A stretch of DNA of 64,000 nucleotides from Mucilaginibacter arboris (GTDB lineage: Bacteria > Bacteroidota > Bacteroidia > Sphingobacteriales > Sphingobacteriaceae): assembly GCF_009754915.1 (NCBI RefSeq), contig NZ_WPIK01000006.1:124001-188000 (forward strand), given 5' to 3'. A program made the translations under genes and the position numbers. The notes below the pieces were generated by a model, which searched no databases, was not told where the DNA came from, and saw nothing but the letters and a program-made list of their open reading frames with translations. How positions within the stretch are numbered: position 1 is the stretch's first letter; every line of letters starts with the position of its first letter. Below are positions 60,658 through 64,000 of this stretch, one piece after another.

Positions 60658-63600
60658 ATGAAAAAAAATATACATTTATGCATGATTTTCCTGTTTTTAT
60701 TTGCTTCGCAAGTTTATGCGCAAAATCATACAATTACTGGAACAGTTATTGCCAAAGAGGACGGATTACCCTTGCCTGGTGTAAGTGTACGTGTGGCAGG
60801 AACAACAGTTGGTACAGTAACCGGGCCAGACGGTAAATATTCCATTTCCGCATCTGACAATAATGTACTTGTATTTACTTTTATCGGCTATGATGTGCAA
60901 CAAACAAATGTTGCCGGCAAATCTGTTATTAATATTACGCTGCAGAGCGGTAATACACAACTAACTGAGGTTATTGTAACAGCTTTAGGCATCCGGAGAG
61001 AGAAAAAGGCATTAGGCTATGCTGTACAGGATGTTAAAGGTGATGACTTAATTGCCGCCGATCAATCTGATCCTTTAAAAGCATTAAGCGGTAAGGTTGC
61101 AGGCGTACAAATTACGGCATCCGGAGGCACACCCGGCGCTGGTGCTTATATCCAGTTAAGAGGCCAAAACTCTTTAACAGGCGATAACCAGCCTTTATTT
61201 ATTGTTGACGGCGTTCCAGTAGATAATTCCCAAAACTATTCCGGCGACCCTTCCCAGGGGAAGAACAATTTATTGCAAGGCGCTGCCAATACTAACCGGG
61301 CTGCTGATATTAACCCAAATGATATAGAAAGCATATCCGTATTAAAAGGGCCGTCTGCGGCCGCTTTATATGGTTTTCGTGCTGCCAATGGTGCTATTAT
61401 CATTACCACTAAAAAAGGTGCAATGGGTAAACCTCAGGTCGATTTTAATACAGGTGTATCTTTTGATGTAGTAAATAAGTTACCTAAACTGCAAAACCAA
61501 TATGTAAAAGGGCTTAATGGCCAGATTTATCCCTACAGTTCAACCAACCGTTACTCTTGGGGGGCAAAAGCAGATACTTTATATTGGACAGGTGTTCCGA
61601 ACCAATATGATGTTCATGGAGACCTGGTTGGAAAATCAAGCCCATTAGCTAAGATCCCTTTTACACCTTATGATAATTTAAATAACTTTTTTAAAACTGG
61701 CGTTACTTATAATAACTCTGTTAGTTTAAGCGGAGGAAATGATGCAGCTACTTACAGAACATCAGTTACTAATGTTTATCAAACTTCAATAATCCCTACT
61801 CAATATTATCAGAGAACTTCAGTTGCATTTTCCGGCCAGTTAAAAATTTCATCAAAAATAAAAGCTTCAACCAGCCTGACTTATACTTCCAGTGATGGCA
61901 ATATTGCCCAGCAAGGCAGTAACCTTTCTGGTATTATGTTAGGTTTAACCCGGACCCCGATATCCTTTGATAATTCTTTTGGCAGAAAAGACCCAACAGA
62001 TCCGGCTGCCTATCTATACCCGGATGGCAGTCAAAGGTCATACAGAAACGGAACCTACGACAATCCGTACTGGACAATTAATCAAAATCCATACACTACC
62101 AACATAGGCCGTCTGTTTGGCAATGTTCAGTTGGATTATAACATTGGCAATGGTTTTAGTGCGCTTTATAGGTTAGGTACTGATACTTATAATGACAACC
62201 GGCATCAATTGTATGAGATTAATTCTGGCGCCTATCCGGGTGGAAGAATATTTGATGACCGCTATACTTACAGAAGCTTAAACTCTGATTTAATATTAAG
62301 TTATACTAAAAAATTCGCCCAGGATTTCCAGTTCGATGCTAAAATAGGAAATAACTTTTATGGTTATAAACTGGATGAACTATACACCCAGGGAGATGGA
62401 TTGGTAGCGCCAGGTTTTAACAATATTGCCAACGCAAGCAGCATTATATCTACCAATCCGATTACAAACTTCAGGACGGCAGCCGTATATTATGATTTAA
62501 ACTTAGGGTATAAATCATTATTATACCTGGAAACCACCGGAAGGAATGACTGGGGATCGACCCTGCCAAAAGGTAAAGATTCATTCTTTTATCCTTCTGC
62601 TAACTTAAGTTTTGTGTTTTCAGAATTAGGCGACCTTAAAAACAGCGATGTTTTAAGTTTTGGTAAAATCCGTTTATCAGCAACACAAGTTGGTAAAGTG
62701 CCGGATCCTTACAGAACATCCAGCTTTTATACACCAACTACCTATACAGATGGATACACTACCGGCATATCTTATCCAAGCAACGGGCAAGCCAGCTACG
62801 GTTTAATTAATGTGTTAGGTAATGCTAATTTAAAACCAGAGAGAACAAACTCATTTGAGATTGGTACACAATTAGCTTTTTTTCGGAGCAGGCTGGGCAT
62901 AGATGCAACCATTTACCACAGTAAAGGAACTGATTTATTGGTTACAGCCCCTATCTCAGGTTCTACAGGTTATCAATATCTTACCCTAAATTCCGGTTCG
63001 ATCAGGAATAATGGCTTTGAACTTCAGGTAAATGGTTCCCCTGTTAAGAACAATAATTTTACCTGGAATTCATTTGTCAATTTTAGCCTGAACAGAAATA
63101 AAGTTTTGGCCCTGGCCGAAGGTGTAAACCAGATTACCCTAAATGGTTTTACCGGAACTGTTATTGCACAGATCCCTGGTGCCCCTGCTGCTTCCATTTA
63201 TGGCTACGGATATGTTAGGGACAACAATGGCAACATTGTTGTAAGTGATGTGAAGAATACCAATGGAAGCAACATAAGCGATATTACTGGCTATCCCATC
63301 AGCAACACCAATGTTCAAAAGATCATTGGAAATACCAATCCCAGGTTCCTGATGGGTTTTGGCAATACTTTTACCTATAAAAAAATCTCGTTATATACCC
63401 TTGTTGACTGGAAGTTTAAAGGAGATATCTGGGATGGCACCAGAGGGTCTTTAGCTGCTATCGGCACCTCGGATGCTACCAGTAACAGAAATACCAATAC
63501 TGTTTTTGGCGGCGTTTACGGTCACCTGGATGCCAATGGCAACCTGGTACATTACAACAGCTCAGGCCAGGAAGTTGCAGGCGGCGGGGCAGCCAATACT

Positions 63601-63930
63601 TCAAGTGTTCCATTAGACCAGGGATGGTTCCAGGGCGATGGCGGCGGCTTTGGAAATATCAACGAACAGTTTATTGAAGATGGCTCTTTTGTAAAACTTC
63701 GGGAAGTTTCTTTATCCTACGATTTTAAAAGTTTATTCTTTGGTAAATCAAGTAATTTTATAAAAGGCTTTACAATAGGTGCCTTTGCAAGAAATATTAT
63801 TATCTGGACACCTTATAAAGGAATTGACCCCGAAACCAGCTTAACGGGTGCAACAAGTGCACAAGGGATTGATTACTTTAATAACCCGGGAACTTCAAGC
63901 TATGGTATTAATTTAAAAGCCCGGTTTTAA
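60658..63930 (+). CDS. SusC/RagA-family TonB-dependent outer-membrane receptor
   Basis: 1090 residues with a signal peptide ending near QVYAQ. A carboxypeptidase-D-like regulatory domain (about 24-105, GTVIAKEDGLPLPGVSVRV) is followed by the TonB box region and plug (ALGIRREKKALGYAVQDV; plug end AALYGFRAANGAIIITTKKG) and a 22-strand barrel ending in FNNPGTSSYGINLKARF. It should import glycans or peptides as a complex with the following SusD protein. The ligand is unknown; no glycosidase is present in the window. Confidence 0.96.
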   Translation: MKKNIHLCMIFLFLFASQVYAQNHTITGTVIAKEDGLPLPGVSVRVAGTTVGTVTGPDGKYSISASDNNVLVFTFIGYDVQQTNVAGKSVINITLQSGNTQLTEVIVTALGIRREKKALGYAVQDVKGDDLIAADQSDPLKALSGKVAGVQITASGGTPGAGAYIQLRGQNSLTGDNQPLFIVDGVPVDNSQNYSGDPSQGKNNLLQGAANTNRAADINPNDIESISVLKGPSAAALYGFRAANGAIIITTKKGAMGKPQVDFNTGVSFDVVNKLPKLQNQYVKGLNGQIYPYSSTNRYSWGAKADTLYWTGVPNQYDVHGDLVGKSSPLAKIPFTPYDNLNNFFKTGVTYNNSVSLSGGNDAATYRTSVTNVYQTSIIPTQYYQRTSVAFSGQLKISSKIKASTSLTYTSSDGNIAQQGSNLSGIMLGLTRTPISFDNSFGRKDPTDPAAYLYPDGSQRSYRNGTYDNPYWTINQNPYTTNIGRLFGNVQLDYNIGNGFSALYRLGTDTYNDNRHQLYEINSGAYPGGRIFDDRYTYRSLNSDLILSYTKKFAQDFQFDAKIGNNFYGYKLDELYTQGDGLVAPGFNNIANASSIISTNPITNFRTAAVYYDLNLGYKSLLYLETTGRNDWGSTLPKGKDSFFYPSANLSFVFSELGDLKNSDVLSFGKIRLSATQVGKVPDPYRTSSFYTPTTYTDGYTTGISYPSNGQASYGLINVLGNANLKPERTNSFEIGTQLAFFRSRLGIDATIYHSKGTDLLVTAPISGSTGYQYLTLNSGSIRNNGFELQVNGSPVKNNNFTWNSFVNFSLNRNKVLALAEGVNQITLNGFTGTVIAQIPGAPAASIYGYGYVRDNNGNIVVSDVKNTNGSNISDITGYPISNTNVQKIIGNTNPRFLMGFGNTFTYKKISLYTLVDWKFKGDIWDGTRGSLAAIGTSDATSNRNTNTVFGGVYGHLDANGNLVHYNSSGQEVAGGGAANTSSVPLDQGWFQGDGGGFGNINEQFIEDGSFVKLREVSLSYDFKSLFFGKSSNFIKGFTIGAFARNIIIWTPYKGIDPETSLTGATSAQGIDYFNNPGTSSYGINLKARF

Positions 63931-63947
63931 CAATAAATACTATTATC

Positions 63948-64000
63948 ATGAAACTTCATATCAAAAATATATTTACAAAAGCTGCTGTACTATTTGCTAT
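63948..64000 (+). CDS. Start of a SusD/RagB-like lipoprotein gene (cut by window end)
   Basis: ATG at 63948, 17 bases after the SusC stop. The visible codons MKLHIKNIFTKAAVLFA are a signal-peptide start. SusD identity is inferred from position only. Confidence 0.65.
   Translation, partial: MKLHIKNIFTKAAVLFA

Noticed and set aside
1-64000. tRNA, rRNA, CRISPR, prophage or insertion sequences
   Set aside because: No T-loop/anticodon patterns, direct spacer repeats, transposase or phage genes were recognised. Weak tRNAs could escape reading by eye.
60658-64000. A complete polysaccharide utilisation locus
   Set aside because: Only SusC and the first codons of the next gene are present; no enzymes or regulators are in view, and the sulfatase at 41976 is 17 kb away.

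Overview
The window looks like a contiguous chromosomal segment of a Bacteroidota bacterium, most likely family Sphingobacteriaceae (Pedobacter/Mucilaginibacter-like). The grounds are: a SusC/RagA receptor followed by the start of a SusD-type gene, promoters of the TAnnTTTG (-7) type, the bacillithiol protein YtxJ, the block purN-purH-mreB-mreC-mreD-mrdA-rodA, many small lipoproteins, and moderate-to-low GC. It is almost entirely housekeeping DNA. I see no rRNA, tRNA, CRISPR array, transposase or prophage.

Layout. 1-940: end of a lutBC lactate-utilisation operon. 1.0-7.5 kb: small membrane protein, zinc metallopeptidase, asparaginase, TatD hydrolase, two tandem FKBP isomerases and NrnA. 7.6-14.6 kb: ndk, a DciA-like protein with recF, a TPR protein, ribH, ytxJ, an OsmC protein, lipA, and an ECF sigma/anti-sigma pair. 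14.7-24.6 kb: nnrDE, uvrA, a lytic transglycosylase, rluB-type pseudouridine synthase, a lactonase, a truncated PAS/HisKA sensor with a single-domain response regulator, and a lipoprotein. 24.6-29.4 kb: purN and purH, separated by a 2.7 kb accessory patch with two toxin-antitoxin pairs and a frameshifted secreted-protein gene. The patch contains two extra copies of the 3' end of purN. 29.5-35.2 kb: the rod-shape/elongasome operon. 35-48 kb: unknowns, tdk, a glycosyltransferase, mutS, a sulfatase, galK, a TrmH-type methyltransferase and a YdeI-type protein. 47.4-53.5 kb: gltDB. 53.9-55 kb: a tail-less SSB and small unknowns. 55.2-58.9 kb: trpD-F-B-A. 59.4-64 kb: a Kir-type potassium channel and the SusC/SusD start.

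The most striking feature is not a gene. A 14-base word, GRTAAAAGAAGCAT (core TAAAAGAAGCAT), occurs about 26 times as an exact 12-base core by hand count, in both orientations, against roughly 0.02 expected by chance. It lies between genes, where some copies pair as inverted repeats that look like terminators, and inside at least ten coding sequences, where it is read as VKEA/LKEA or xASF[T/I]. This is how DNA uptake sequences of Haemophilus and Neisseria are distributed. A sister word, TAAAAACAGYAT, forms several hairpins, including those copied with the purN 3' end. I propose this motif system as the part of the window most worth following up; its function is inference.

Other regulatory structure: an intrinsic terminator in the leader of the trp operon with no gene before it (attenuator-like), several -7 promoter boxes only 3-9 bases from the start codon (leaderless or nearly leaderless mRNAs), an operator palindrome over the higBA promoter, and four intergenic purine/pyrimidine-asymmetric imperfect hairpins.
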